Assembly (NCBI RefSeq): GCF_004004515.1
Contig: NZ_RXOL01000008.1
Coordinates: forward strand, 1-64,000
Source of the DNA: Croceicoccus ponticola
GTDB lineage: Bacteria > Pseudomonadota > Alphaproteobacteria > Sphingomonadales > Sphingomonadaceae
Reading direction: 5' to 3'
DNA length: 64,000 nt
Within the stretch, counting starts at the first letter, position 1. Each line of letters begins with the position of its first letter. The notes beneath the pieces are model-generated. The model was not told the origin of the DNA. It made no database searches and saw only the letters and a list, made by a program, of their open reading frames with translations. A program made the translations under genes and the position numbers. Positions 1-8,180 of this stretch are shown in pieces.

Positions 1-2
1 TC

Positions 3-440
3 GAACGCTGCGGCAATGCGACGATGTCGCTGGCGCAGGCGTCGGGCGCGCTGGCGGATGTTTGCGAATATGTGCTTGAACGCAAACAGTTCGGCAAGCC
101 GATCGCCGAATTCCAGGCCGTGCAGCTCAAGCTTGCCGAAATGCAGATGAAAGTCGAAGCCGCGCGTCTGCTGATCTGGCGCGCTGCATCACAGGCCGAA
201 GAGGGGCTGCCGTCGGTGCTCCACAGTTCGACCGGCAAGTGCTTTGCCAACACGATCTCGCGCGAAGTCACGGGCGATGCGATGCAGCTGATGGGCGCCT
301 ACGGCTATTCAAAGGAATTCCCGATGGAACGCCGCCTGCGCGACGCATGGGGCTGGGGCATCGCAGGCGGCGCGATCGACATCCAGAAGGTCAATATCGC
401 CGGTGCCATGCTCGGCCGCAGGTTCGACCAGCGCAAATGA
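3..440 (+). CDS. acyl-CoA dehydrogenase, C-terminal part (cut by window start)
   Basis: The reading frame is open from the first bases of the window, so the gene starts upstream and only about 145 C-terminal residues are visible. They match the C-terminal helical domain of acyl-CoA dehydrogenases: the RKQFGKPIAEFQAVQ segment, then MQLMGAYGYSKEFPMER, which contacts FAD and the acyl chain. Such enzymes introduce the alpha-beta double bond into acyl-CoA using FAD and pass electrons to ETF. The stop overlaps the next start as ATGA, so it is translationally coupled to the thiolase-fold gene and belongs to the same operon. Substrate cannot be read from this part. Confidence 0.9.
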   Translation, partial: ERCGNATMSLAQASGALADVCEYVLERKQFGKPIAEFQAVQLKLAEMQMKVEAARLLIWRAASQAEEGLPSVLHSSTGKCFANTISREVTGDAMQLMGAYGYSKEFPMERRLRDAWGWGIAGGAIDIQKVNIAGAMLGRRFDQRK

Positions 441-1621
441 CATCGGCAAATTCATCTCGAACGATTTGCAATAAGACCGCCATCGTGGGTGTCGGCGCAA
501 CGCCCTATTATCGCCGCGGCGAGTCTGCTCCGCAAACGCTCGACGAACTGGTCGGCAAGGCGATCCTTGAAGCGCTCAGCGACAGTGGCCTTAACTGCCG
601 CGATGTCGATGGTTTCGCCTACTTTTCCGGCGGGTTCGATACCGGTTACCTTATGGAAACACTGGGCATTCCAGAGGTTCGTTTCACCGCTTCGCTAACT
701 GGCACGGGCGGAGGATCGGCCGGATCCATCGGCCTAGGCGCAGCAGCGATCGTATCGGGCATGGCCGATGTCGTCGTTTGCGTCGGAGCCAATCAACAAG
801 GTTCACAGCGGTTCGGGGCCATCACATCCGCTTATCCCGCGACGCCCGGGAATGCGTTTTTCGGCGCCACCGGGTTGGTCGGTCCGGGACATATTTTTGC
901 ACTGTTGGCGCGCCGGCACATGCATTTGTACGGCACGACCCGCGAGCATTTCGCCGAAGTGGCGCTATCGGCCCGAGCCAATGCGGTGAACAATCCCGAA
1001 GCACGCATGCGCAATCCGCTCACAAGCGAGGAATATTTCAACGCGCCGATGCTGGCCGACCCGCACTGCCTGTTCGATTTCTGCCTGGAGACCGACGGGG
1101 CGGTCGCAGTCGTCTTGACGACCGCCGAACGAGCGCGCGACCTTCGCCGCCGACCGGTAGAGGTATTGGCAAGCACGCACGGTGGGTCCCGTGACTGGGG
1201 CCGGTCGATCTACTGGATGAACATGCCGGACAAAGTGTTCGCATCATCTGGCCACGCGTCCGTCGCTGCCAGGCTCTATGCCGAAGCGGGCGTCGGGCCG
1301 CAGGATATAGATTGCGCTCAGTTCTATGACCACTTCACCAGTCAGGTCATCATGCAGATCGAAGACTATGGTTTTTGCGAGAGGGGTGAGGGCGGTCCGT
1401 TCGTCGCGGACGGCAACATTCGCCTCGATGGCGCGCTACCCATCAATACGGACGGTGGGCAACTTTCCGCAGGCTATGTCTGGGGCATGACCCACGTTCG
1501 GGAAGCGGTGGAACAGCTACGCGGCGATGCTTTCAACCAGATCCACGACGCGGAAGTCGCGCTGGTCACCGGCGGGCCATCAAACCTGCCGGTTAGCGGT
1601 CTGATACTGGGGCGGGGATGA
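437..1621 (+). CDS. thiolase-fold protein without nucleophilic Cys (SCP-x/Ltp2-like, probable acyl-CoA retro-aldolase or lipid-transfer thiolase)
   Basis: This 394-residue protein has the thiolase fold of the SCP-x/lipid-transfer family: an N-terminal KTAIVGVGATPYYRRGES, a glycine-rich TGTGGGSAGS where thiolases carry the acylated cysteine, and a C-terminal NTDGGQLSAG. No cysteine lies in the nucleophile loop, so classical thiolysis is unlikely. The gene directly after it encodes a DUF35 protein. Thiolase-fold plus DUF35 is the known make-up of steroid side-chain aldolases (Ltp2 with ChsH2-type DUF35), which split a beta-hydroxyacyl-CoA and release propionyl- or acetyl-CoA. The start at 437 is chosen because it overlaps the upstream stop as ATGA. 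The aldolase role is inferred; the fold is clear. Confidence 0.8.
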   Translation: MTSANSSRTICNKTAIVGVGATPYYRRGESAPQTLDELVGKAILEALSDSGLNCRDVDGFAYFSGGFDTGYLMETLGIPEVRFTASLTGTGGGSAGSIGLGAAAIVSGMADVVVCVGANQQGSQRFGAITSAYPATPGNAFFGATGLVGPGHIFALLARRHMHLYGTTREHFAEVALSARANAVNNPEARMRNPLTSEEYFNAPMLADPHCLFDFCLETDGAVAVVLTTAERARDLRRRPVEVLASTHGGSRDWGRSIYWMNMPDKVFASSGHASVAARLYAEAGVGPQDIDCAQFYDHFTSQVIMQIEDYGFCERGEGGPFVADGNIRLDGALPINTDGGQLSAGYVWGMTHVREAVEQLRGDAFNQIHDAEVALVTGGPSNLPVSGLILGRG

Positions 1622-2076
1622 TGGACGAACGGATCGCTCGCCATCCCCCAGCGACTGGTGGCACGATCGTTACCGATGTCTGGACCGCGCCGTTTTGGGA
1701 GGCAGCCGCTCGGCGTGAACTGGTTCTGCCGCGGTGCGCGGTCTGCGGCACTTACCGCATGCCGCCGACGCCGTTCTGTCCGAACTGCCATTCGCAATCT
1801 ATCGACTGGATTCCGCACGACGGAACGGCGGTTCTATACAGCTATACGATAGTGGACCGTGTCCTGATCGACGGGATGGAAGGATCGCTTCCATACGTGC
1901 CCGCGATCGTCGAATTCCCCCATGCGCAAGGCATCCGGCTGATCACTAACATGGTTGACTGTCCGATCGGTGCTCTGCGTGTCGACGCACCAGTCGATTT
2001 GATATGGATAGAACCGGAGCCGGGGACAGCGCTGCCCGCTTTCACTCTCAGCCGTCAGCAAAGGGAGCATGATTGA
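1618..2076 (+). CDS. DUF35 zinc-ribbon/OB-fold protein, partner of the thiolase-fold protein
   Basis: The 152-residue protein has a rubredoxin-like zinc ribbon near residues 40-60 (CAVCG, then CPNCHS) followed by an OB-fold typical of DUF35. Members of this family bind CoA esters and form complexes with thiolase-fold enzymes or act as the hydratase or scaffold subunit of side-chain-cleaving aldolases. The gene overlaps the thiolase-fold gene by ATGA, which supports a stoichiometric complex. A second in-frame ATG at 1621 is equally possible. The stop lies next to the start of the Rieske oxygenase gene, so all belong to one transcript. Confidence 0.85.
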   Translation: MMDERIARHPPATGGTIVTDVWTAPFWEAAARRELVLPRCAVCGTYRMPPTPFCPNCHSQSIDWIPHDGTAVLYSYTIVDRVLIDGMEGSLPYVPAIVEFPHAQGIRLITNMVDCPIGALRVDAPVDLIWIEPEPGTALPAFTLSRQQREHD

Positions 2077-2078
2077 TC

Positions 2079-3221
2079 ATGACCATAGCCAACGACACGA
2101 CCAAACTTGCGGTTCGCGCTCTCAAGCATTTCACGGCCGGCACAACTGACCAAGCCCCGGGCATTTCCGATCTACCTGTCGCGGCTTATCTGGACGAGGA
2201 CAGATTCAAGCGCGAGTTCGAGGCAATCTTTTTGCGCAAGCCGCAAGGCATCCTGCTGTCCATCGAAGTGCCCGAGCCTGGCGATTATGTTGCCCGCACT
2301 TATCTCGGAAAGCCGCTGCTGGTCGTGCGCGGGAAGGACGGTGTGGCCCGCGTGTTCCTCAACGTTTGCCGACATCGCGGCGCCAGGGTTTGCGCAGAGG
2401 GTATGGGCAGCGCTTCGCGATTTTCATGTCCCTACCATGCCTGGACTTATGATCGTGAGGGCAAGCTCATCGGCGTTTCCGGCGCGAGCACGTTTGGCGA
2501 TATGGACAAGTCGACGCTTGGCCTCACACAGTTACCGTCACAAGAGGCCGCCGGAGTCATCTGGGCGACGCTGACTCCCGGCGCGCAGTTTGATATCGAT
2601 GACTGGCTCGGGTCCATGCGCCACCAACTGGAACTGCTGCGGCTTCGCGATTGCGTGGTATTCTCGCAACGGACAATTCCATCGCCCGGCTGGAAAGTGA
2701 CGATGGACGGTTATCTCGAGGCCTACCACCACGACACCGTCCATGCAGACACGCTCTCCAAACATACGATCGGCAATCTGCTCGTCCACGATATTCATGG
2801 CCATCACCAGATTTTGACAATGGCGCGGCGCAATCTGCCCGAACTTGCCGATTTGCCCGAAGCAGAATGGCAGGCGAGCAACTACCTGCGTCGCATCTAC
2901 TGCACTTTTCCGAACTTTCAGGTTTCCGGCATCGTGGGCGGCTATTTCCTGATCAGCCAGATCCTTCCGGGTGACTGCGCGACACAATCGGTCACGATCC
3001 AGACCATCCTGACAGGAAAAACACCCGAAACGAGCGAGCAAATGGCTGCCGCCGCAGCGTTCCGCGATATGGCGTACGACGCTGTCGAGGTAGAAGATTA
3101 CCCAATCGGCTTCGGCATTCAGGCAGGCCTTGCTTCGGGCGCCAACAAACATTTTGTAATCGGCCGCAATGAACCGGGTCTGCAGCATTACCATAAGACC
3201 GTGGCCGAACTTTCCGCGTGA
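2079..3221 (+). CDS. Rieske non-haem iron oxygenase, alpha subunit
   Basis: This is a single-subunit-sized (about 380 residues) aromatic-ring or steroid-type hydroxylase. The Rieske [2Fe-2S] ligands are visible as CRHRGARVC and CPYHAW. The mononuclear iron site is DGYLEAYHHDTVH with the H-x4-H pair. Such enzymes insert oxygen using electrons from a separate reductase and ferredoxin, neither of which is encoded here. The ATG at 2079 is preceded by GGGAG at 11 bases; an in-frame TTG at 2073 would give a TTGA overlap with the DUF35 stop and better spacing, so the start is uncertain by two codons. It is the last gene of the plus-strand operon and faces the thiolase gene. Substrate is unknown. Confidence 0.88.
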   Translation: MTIANDTTKLAVRALKHFTAGTTDQAPGISDLPVAAYLDEDRFKREFEAIFLRKPQGILLSIEVPEPGDYVARTYLGKPLLVVRGKDGVARVFLNVCRHRGARVCAEGMGSASRFSCPYHAWTYDREGKLIGVSGASTFGDMDKSTLGLTQLPSQEAAGVIWATLTPGAQFDIDDWLGSMRHQLELLRLRDCVVFSQRTIPSPGWKVTMDGYLEAYHHDTVHADTLSKHTIGNLLVHDIHGHHQILTMARRNLPELADLPEAEWQASNYLRRIYCTFPNFQVSGIVGGYFLISQILPGDCATQSVTIQTILTGKTPETSEQMAAAAAFRDMAYDAVEVEDYPIGFGIQAGLASGANKHFVIGRNEPGLQHYHKTVAELSA

Positions 3222-3306
3222 TCGCGAAGTCCGAAGCACCTGTTTGAGTTGATGCTCGGAAGCGCTTGACGGTGCGTTGCCGAAACCGCGGCCTTTTGCG
3301 ATCGGT

Positions 3307-4572
3307 CTAAAGGGTTCCGGTGACGCGCTCTATGATAATGGCAGGAGCCATGCCGCCCGCAGCGCACATGGTCGCCAGACCATAGCGCCCGCCCGTCCGT
3401 TCAAGTTCGTCGAGCAAGGTGCCGATCAGAATGGCGCCGGTCGCCCCTATCGGATGGCCCAAGGCGATCGATCCTCCGTTTACGTTCACTTTTTCCCGAT
3501 CGAGGTCGAGATCGCGAATGAATTTCTCTGCAACGACGGCAAATGCCTCATTGATTTCCCATAGATCGATATCTTCGACCGTCAGGCCCGCCCTTGCCAA
3601 AGCCTTGCGCGCGGCAGGAACCGGTGCATTGAGCATCAGTGTTGGATCGCCACCCAAATTGACGGCAGTAACCACGCGGGCACGTGGCACAAGGCCATGC
3701 TGCTTCGCGTAGGCAGCCGACGTGACAAGAACGCAGGCCGCACCGTCGACAACGCCCGAACTGTTGCCGGCATGGTGGACGTGATTGAGAACCAGATCAG
3801 GATAGCGCCTCCTGATTTGATTGGCGAACGTGCTACCTTTCTCGTCATAAACCCAATTCGCCAGTTCCGTGAATGCTGGTTTCAGCGTCGCCAGGCTTTC
3901 CTTTGTCGTGGCGGGACGGGGGTATTCTTCGTGATCCAGCAGGATTGAGCCGTCTTCGGCGGTAACTGGAACGAGCGATTTGGCAAAGTACCCCTGATCG
4001 ATGGCGCGGGCGGCACGGCGTTGGCTCTCTGCGGCAAGCGCGTCGAGATCTGCGCGCGATATGTTCTCAAGCGTGGCAATAGCGTCGGCACAAATTCCCT
4101 GATGAGACTGAGGGTGCCGTCTATCGAGCGTCGGGTTGCCCGCGCCCATCAGCGGCGCACCCAGCCCGCTGGCAATTTCGGCGCGATCTCTCTCGCCGGT
4201 ATAGCTCATCATTTCGGTGCCGCCGGCAATGATGCAATCTTCCATCCCGCTCATCACTTGTCCGGCGGCGAGCGCCACCGACGAGATGCCCCCGCCGCAA
4301 AACCTGTCGAGCGTCATGCCTGAAGCGGTGATGGCATAACCCGCGTCGAGCGCAGCCATCCGGCCAAGATCACCGGCTTGCTTGCCCCGTTGGGCCGACG
4401 TCGACCAGATGATGTCGTCAACAGTCGAAGTGTCGAGACTGTTTCGCTCGGCCAGCGCTCTCAGCACAGTTGCCGCGAGTTGCTGCGGGTGCATATTTGC
4501 TAAGGCGCCCTTGCCCACTTTCCCGATCCCGCGGGGAGTTCGAACCGCATCGATGATATACGCCTGTGTCAT
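3307..4572 (-). CDS. acetyl-CoA C-acyltransferase (thiolase, FadA type)
   Basis: The 421-residue protein is a complete type II/III thiolase. The nucleophilic cysteine is in DRFCGGGISSVAL near residue 90, the catalytic histidine in LGHPIGATGA, and the second cysteine in CAAGGMAPA near the C-terminus. It cleaves 3-ketoacyl-CoA with CoA to give acetyl-CoA or propionyl-CoA and a shortened acyl-CoA. The ATG at 4572 is supported by a GAAGGAA ribosome binding site 7 bases upstream; a GTG eight codons earlier has no such support. It is the last gene of a minus-strand operon running from 8933. Unlike the protein at 437-1621 it keeps all catalytic residues, so the two have different jobs. Confidence 0.9.
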   Translation of the reverse strand: MTQAYIIDAVRTPRGIGKVGKGALANMHPQQLAATVLRALAERNSLDTSTVDDIIWSTSAQRGKQAGDLGRMAALDAGYAITASGMTLDRFCGGGISSVALAAGQVMSGMEDCIIAGGTEMMSYTGERDRAEIASGLGAPLMGAGNPTLDRRHPQSHQGICADAIATLENISRADLDALAAESQRRAARAIDQGYFAKSLVPVTAEDGSILLDHEEYPRPATTKESLATLKPAFTELANWVYDEKGSTFANQIRRRYPDLVLNHVHHAGNSSGVVDGAACVLVTSAAYAKQHGLVPRARVVTAVNLGGDPTLMLNAPVPAARKALARAGLTVEDIDLWEINEAFAVVAEKFIRDLDLDREKVNVNGGSIALGHPIGATGAILIGTLLDELERTGGRYGLATMCAAGGMAPAIIIERVTGTL

Positions 4573-4678
4573 CCGGGTTCCTTCAAGAGGCCGCACTTTG
4601 CCGCAAGGTGCCAGCCTTTTTCATAACAGTGCGATCAACAGCACGCGCCATGCATAATCCAGCGTGGCAAAAAGGCGC

Positions 4679-5827
4679 TCAGCCGTGTTCGTAATGCTGC
4701 ATCGCTGTCGACCGGTCGTAGGGTGTCAGGTCCGCGATGCGCCCGGCCTCGACCTTTTCCAGCCAATCCGGATCCGCAAGCAAGACGCGCCCCAGAGCGA
4801 CTAGGTCGAATTCGCCACGCTCGAACATCGCGACGAGTTCGTCGAGACGATTGAGCAGGGGTGACGAGATACCTTCGACGAAATCCTCCATAAGATCCCG
4901 GTCCATGCCGATCGATCCCACGGTAATGACCGGTAACCCGGTTACAGCCTTGACCCATCCCGCCAGATTCCTTGGGTCGCCTGCGAATTCAGGCTCCCAG
5001 AACCGGCGCTGGGAGGCATGAAAAATGTCGACGCCGGCATCGACCAGCGGAGCTAACCAGCGTTCCAGTTCGACGGGATCGTTGGCCAGCTTGGCCTCGT
5101 AGTCATAAGTCTTCCACTGCGACATCCGGAAGATGATAGCGAAATCCTCGCCGACCGCTTCGCGGCACCTTGCGACCACTTCCGCCGCAAAGGCCGTGCG
5201 GTCGGCGATGTCGGCGCCGCCATAGCGATCGCTTCGCCGGTTGGTCGCGTCCCAGAAGAACTGGTCGAAAATATAGCCATGCGCGCCGTGCAATTCGATC
5301 GCGTCACAGCCCATTCTTTTTGCATGAGCTGCGGATTTGGCAAACGCGGCGGCGGTGTCGGCGATGTCTTCATCGGACATTTCGCGCCCGCCCGGCACGT
5401 CTGGCCCTGCAAGACCTGAGGGGCTGACGAGCGGTGCATGAGGATCGTCGGGATAATTGAAATCCGAGCATCCGCCGACATGCCAGAGCTGAGGCACGAA
5501 CGCACCGCCTTCGTCATGCACGGCATCGATCGCGCGTTGCCATCCGGCGAGCGCATCCTCACCGTCGAATATCGGTACGGTGCCAGCCGCGACGGAATGG
5601 TCGATCGCTACCCCGGTTCCTTCGGTAATGATCGTTCCGATACCTTTGGCCGCACGGCGCCGATAATACTCTGCCCCATCCTCCTTCAGCACGCCGTTGG
5701 GCGCAAAATAACGCGACATCGGCGCCATGCAGAACCGATTGTTCGTGCGGAGGGATTTACAGGCGAACGGCCGGTGCAGTGGCTCCAGAAGTTCGGCGAG
5801 ATTTCGGCCGGTTGTTAGATCGGTCAC
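4679..5827 (-). CDS. NADH:flavin oxidoreductase, Old Yellow Enzyme family
   Basis: This 382-residue FMN protein has the OYE TIM-barrel signature: NRFCMAPMSRYFAPNG at the N-terminus, QLWHVGG, and ELHGAHGYIFDQFFWDATN, in which the HGAH histidine region binds substrate. Family members reduce activated double bonds of enones or dienoyl-CoAs. It begins with GTG, overlapping the stop of the alpha/beta hydrolase as GTGA, with GGAG 8 bases upstream, so the two are coupled. In this operon it would reduce an unsaturated ketone or dienoyl intermediate. No C-terminal iron-sulfur/FAD domain of 2,4-dienoyl-CoA reductases is present. Confidence 0.88.
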   Translation of the reverse strand: MTDLTTGRNLAELLEPLHRPFACKSLRTNNRFCMAPMSRYFAPNGVLKEDGAEYYRRRAAKGIGTIITEGTGVAIDHSVAAGTVPIFDGEDALAGWQRAIDAVHDEGGAFVPQLWHVGGCSDFNYPDDPHAPLVSPSGLAGPDVPGGREMSDEDIADTAAAFAKSAAHAKRMGCDAIELHGAHGYIFDQFFWDATNRRSDRYGGADIADRTAFAAEVVARCREAVGEDFAIIFRMSQWKTYDYEAKLANDPVELERWLAPLVDAGVDIFHASQRRFWEPEFAGDPRNLAGWVKAVTGLPVITVGSIGMDRDLMEDFVEGISSPLLNRLDELVAMFERGEFDLVALGRVLLADPDWLEKVEAGRIADLTPYDRSTAMQHYEHG

Positions 5828-6627
5828 GCCAGGCTCTCCATAAATTCGATGATGGCCGCGTTATAGCGGGCAGGATCTTCCAAGTGCGGTGAATGGCCGG
5901 TCTCGAACATCAAAACCTTCCCGTTCCGCGCGCAGTTCGCGGCAAAACCGGCGATCGCGGGATCGGCAATACCGTCCTTTTTGCCGCCGATGGACAGGAC
6001 GGGAAATGCAAAAGACGACAAGATGTCGCGCTGATCGAGCGTGACGAGATCCATCAAGGTCTGACTGGCGCGCGGGCCGCTGGCCAGAAAAGCGCGTTCA
6101 AACCAGTCGGTCAAAGCCGGATTGGCACCTTCGGCGGCCGCGCCCTGCGCCAGCATGCGAAAAAATCCGGGGCGGTCGGCCGTTATGGCTCCTGCGATTG
6201 CCAGGACATCCTCCGGTTTCCCGCCATGCGGGAAATCATCTGCCTGCGTGTAGCGCGGTGTTGCCCCGCAAGTAAGCACGAGCCCTGCGACCTTTGCGCC
6301 AAGCCGGCTGGCCGCCGCAACCGCGATCGCGGCGCCGAGCGACCAACCGTTGAGCACAACCTGGTCAACACTGCATTGGCCGACGATCGCCGCGACGTCC
6401 GCCGCAATCGCATCAATCGACATGTCCCGAAATGCCCGGTCCGACCGACCGCATCCACGATGGTCGATGACGATCGCGCCATATCCGGTCGCGGCGAGTG
6501 CTTCGACTGCCGAGTTCCAGAATTCCCCGCTCATTCCCCAACCGTGGATCAGGACCATGGTGGCCGCGCGATCCGATCGGTAGTGATCGTAATGAATTCT
6601 GCCGACGTCCGTTTCGAGAAATGCCAT
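5824..6627 (-). CDS. alpha/beta hydrolase
   Basis: A 267-residue alpha/beta-hydrolase-fold enzyme. The oxyanion-hole motif LIHGWGMSG, the nucleophile elbow NGWSLGAA, an acidic residue in KKDGIADPA and the catalytic histidine in TGHSPHLEDP give a full Ser-Asp-His triad. It could open a lactone made by the Baeyer-Villiger enzyme encoded at 14965, cleave a C-C bond of a ring-fission product, or act as an esterase; sequence alone does not decide. The ATG at 6627 is chosen because AAGGAG precedes it directly after the stop of the small NTF2-like gene; an upstream extension to 6735 would overlap that gene. Confidence 0.87.
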   Translation of the reverse strand: MAFLETDVGRIHYDHYRSDRAATMVLIHGWGMSGEFWNSAVEALAATGYGAIVIDHRGCGRSDRAFRDMSIDAIAADVAAIVGQCSVDQVVLNGWSLGAAIAVAAASRLGAKVAGLVLTCGATPRYTQADDFPHGGKPEDVLAIAGAITADRPGFFRMLAQGAAAEGANPALTDWFERAFLASGPRASQTLMDLVTLDQRDILSSFAFPVLSIGGKKDGIADPAIAGFAANCARNGKVLMFETGHSPHLEDPARYNAAIIEFMESLA

Positions 6628-6641
6628 CGGGGGATCGCTCC

Positions 6642-6836
6642 TTATACTGGCGGGCTCAAGGTCACTCCCGGGGAAGGGGTGAAATGGTGCATCGTCACCT
6701 TGTGTCGCATTATTTTCCAATTGCCTTCGCGGCATTCGAAACTATCGTCGTACGTCGCGCTGACGGTCTGCGCCCGATCATGCATCGCGAACCGGCTCTC
6801 GATTGAGTCAAGTTTCGGTTCCATGGTCTGGCTCAT
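6642..6836 (-). CDS. short NTF2/SnoaL-like C-terminal fragment (64 aa)
   Basis: This small frame encodes 64 residues ending in a stretch (CREGNWKIMRHKVTMHHFTP) like the last strands of SnoaL/NTF2-like proteins, in which a tyrosine-rich strand is followed by a basic R/K-W-x-I strand. Normal family members have 120-170 residues, so roughly the first half is missing. It has a GAGGA ribosome binding site 10 bases before ATG 6836, lies 13 bases after the acyl-CoA dehydrogenase stop, and is followed at once by the hydrolase ribosome binding site. It may be a translated remnant of a decayed dehydratase/isomerase gene. The family call rests on a short motif only. Confidence 0.5.
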   Translation of the reverse strand: MSQTMEPKLDSIESRFAMHDRAQTVSATYDDSFECREGNWKIMRHKVTMHHFTPSPGVTLSPPV

Positions 6837-6849
6837 CGGCACTATATCC

Positions 6850-8142
6850 TCAGTCGAGAAAAGCCGCGAATTTCGCGCGTGCTTCCGGCAGTCGGGACGG
6901 GATGTGGTAACTGGGGAAGGGGCCGTCGGAGGGTTCGACGCCGCGCAGGATATCCTTGGCGACGACGATCTTGTGAACCTCGGTCGGCCCGTCGACGATG
7001 CCCATTTCGGGCACGTATTGCCACATGTCCATCAACTGCGTTTCATTCGACATGCCCAGCGAACCGTGCAGGTGCAGCGCCCGGTAGACGACGTCTTTGA
7101 GAACGCCGGGCATCGCCGCCTTGATCGCGCTGATCTCGCGCCGGACATCGCGGGTATACGCCTGGTCCCGGTCGAGAAGCCAAGCGGCATAAAGCACGTG
7201 CAAACGGAATTGCAGGATCTGTGTGTAGCTGTCGGCGATCTTTTCCTGCACCATCTGCTTGTCTGCCAGCCGCTCCCCCTTCGTGATGCGGCTGACGACC
7301 CGTTCTTTCATGAAATCCATGGCCTTGTTCAGAATGCCCACGGTGCGCATCGCGTGATGGATGCGGCCCCCGCCCAGGCGAGACTGAGCGACCTTGAAGC
7401 CTTCGCCTACAGGGCCGAGTCGGCTGCGTTCAGGTATGCGGCAATCTGTGAACCGGATGTAGCCGTGAACGCCGCTGCCCATCTCATCCTTCGGGCCGAC
7501 TGCGGTGTTGCGGACGATATCCATCCCATGCGTGCCGGCTGGCACGATTAGCATGGTCGACCCTTCATGAACCGGGAAATCAGGGTTCGTGATCGCCATC
7601 ACGATCAGGAATTCAGCGACGCACGCGTGGCTCGCGAACCATTTCTCGCCGTTTATAACCCACTGATCGCCGTCCAATCGGGCCTGACATTCGAACTGAC
7701 CGGGATCGGCCCCGGCCTGAGGCTCGGTCATGGAATAACAGGACACGATTTCGCCATCGAGCAAAGGCTGAAGGTATTTCGCTTTCTGTTCTTCCGTACC
7801 GAAACGCGCCAGGATTTCGGCGTTGCCCGTATCGGGGGCCTGCGTGCCAAAGACTGTCGGAGCAAACCGGCTGCGACCGAGGATCTCGTTCATCAGGCCC
7901 AGTTTGAGCTGGCCGAATCCCTTGCCGCCAAGGTCGGGGCCAAGGTGGCATGCCCATAGCCCGCGTTTCTTCACTTCTGCCTTCAGCGGCGCCATCGCCC
8001 GTGCGGCTGGCGACTTCGGATCGACATGCGCAGCGGGATGCCGAAATACCAGATCCATCGGCTCAATTTCTTCGCGCACGAATTCGCGCATCCAGTCGAG
8101 CTGCTTCTGAAAATCGGGATCGGTTGAAAAGTCCCAGGCCAT
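6850..8142 (-). CDS. acyl-CoA dehydrogenase (FadE type)
   Basis: A full-length 430-residue acyl-CoA dehydrogenase. SCYSMTEPQAGADPGQFE and NGEKWFASHA form the FAD-binding central barrel, GGGRIHHAMRTVG lies in the C-terminal domain, and GPTEVHKIVVAKDILR is the C-terminal family signature. It oxidises an acyl-CoA to the enoyl-CoA, feeding ETF. This subgroup often sits beside APH-type phosphotransferases, one of which is encoded at 10195. The start at 8142 is the only ATG close to the family N-terminus. It is second in the minus-strand operon after the SDR. The presence of a second dehydrogenase at the left window end suggests either two oxidation steps or a heteromeric enzyme. Confidence 0.92.
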   Translation of the reverse strand: MAWDFSTDPDFQKQLDWMREFVREEIEPMDLVFRHPAAHVDPKSPAARAMAPLKAEVKKRGLWACHLGPDLGGKGFGQLKLGLMNEILGRSRFAPTVFGTQAPDTGNAEILARFGTEEQKAKYLQPLLDGEIVSCYSMTEPQAGADPGQFECQARLDGDQWVINGEKWFASHACVAEFLIVMAITNPDFPVHEGSTMLIVPAGTHGMDIVRNTAVGPKDEMGSGVHGYIRFTDCRIPERSRLGPVGEGFKVAQSRLGGGRIHHAMRTVGILNKAMDFMKERVVSRITKGERLADKQMVQEKIADSYTQILQFRLHVLYAAWLLDRDQAYTRDVRREISAIKAAMPGVLKDVVYRALHLHGSLGMSNETQLMDMWQYVPEMGIVDGPTEVHKIVVAKDILRGVEPSDGPFPSYHIPSRLPEARAKFAAFLD

Positions 8143-8180
8143 CAGCAGCTAATCTCCGCGAGAAGGAAAGAAAGATACGA

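Noticed and set aside
5893-7551. Long plus-strand open frame antisense to the hydrolase, NTF2-like and acyl-CoA dehydrogenase genes
   Set aside because: It has no recognisable domain, an unnatural Arg/His-rich composition, and lies opposite genes with clear motifs; it is a shadow of high-GC coding sequence.
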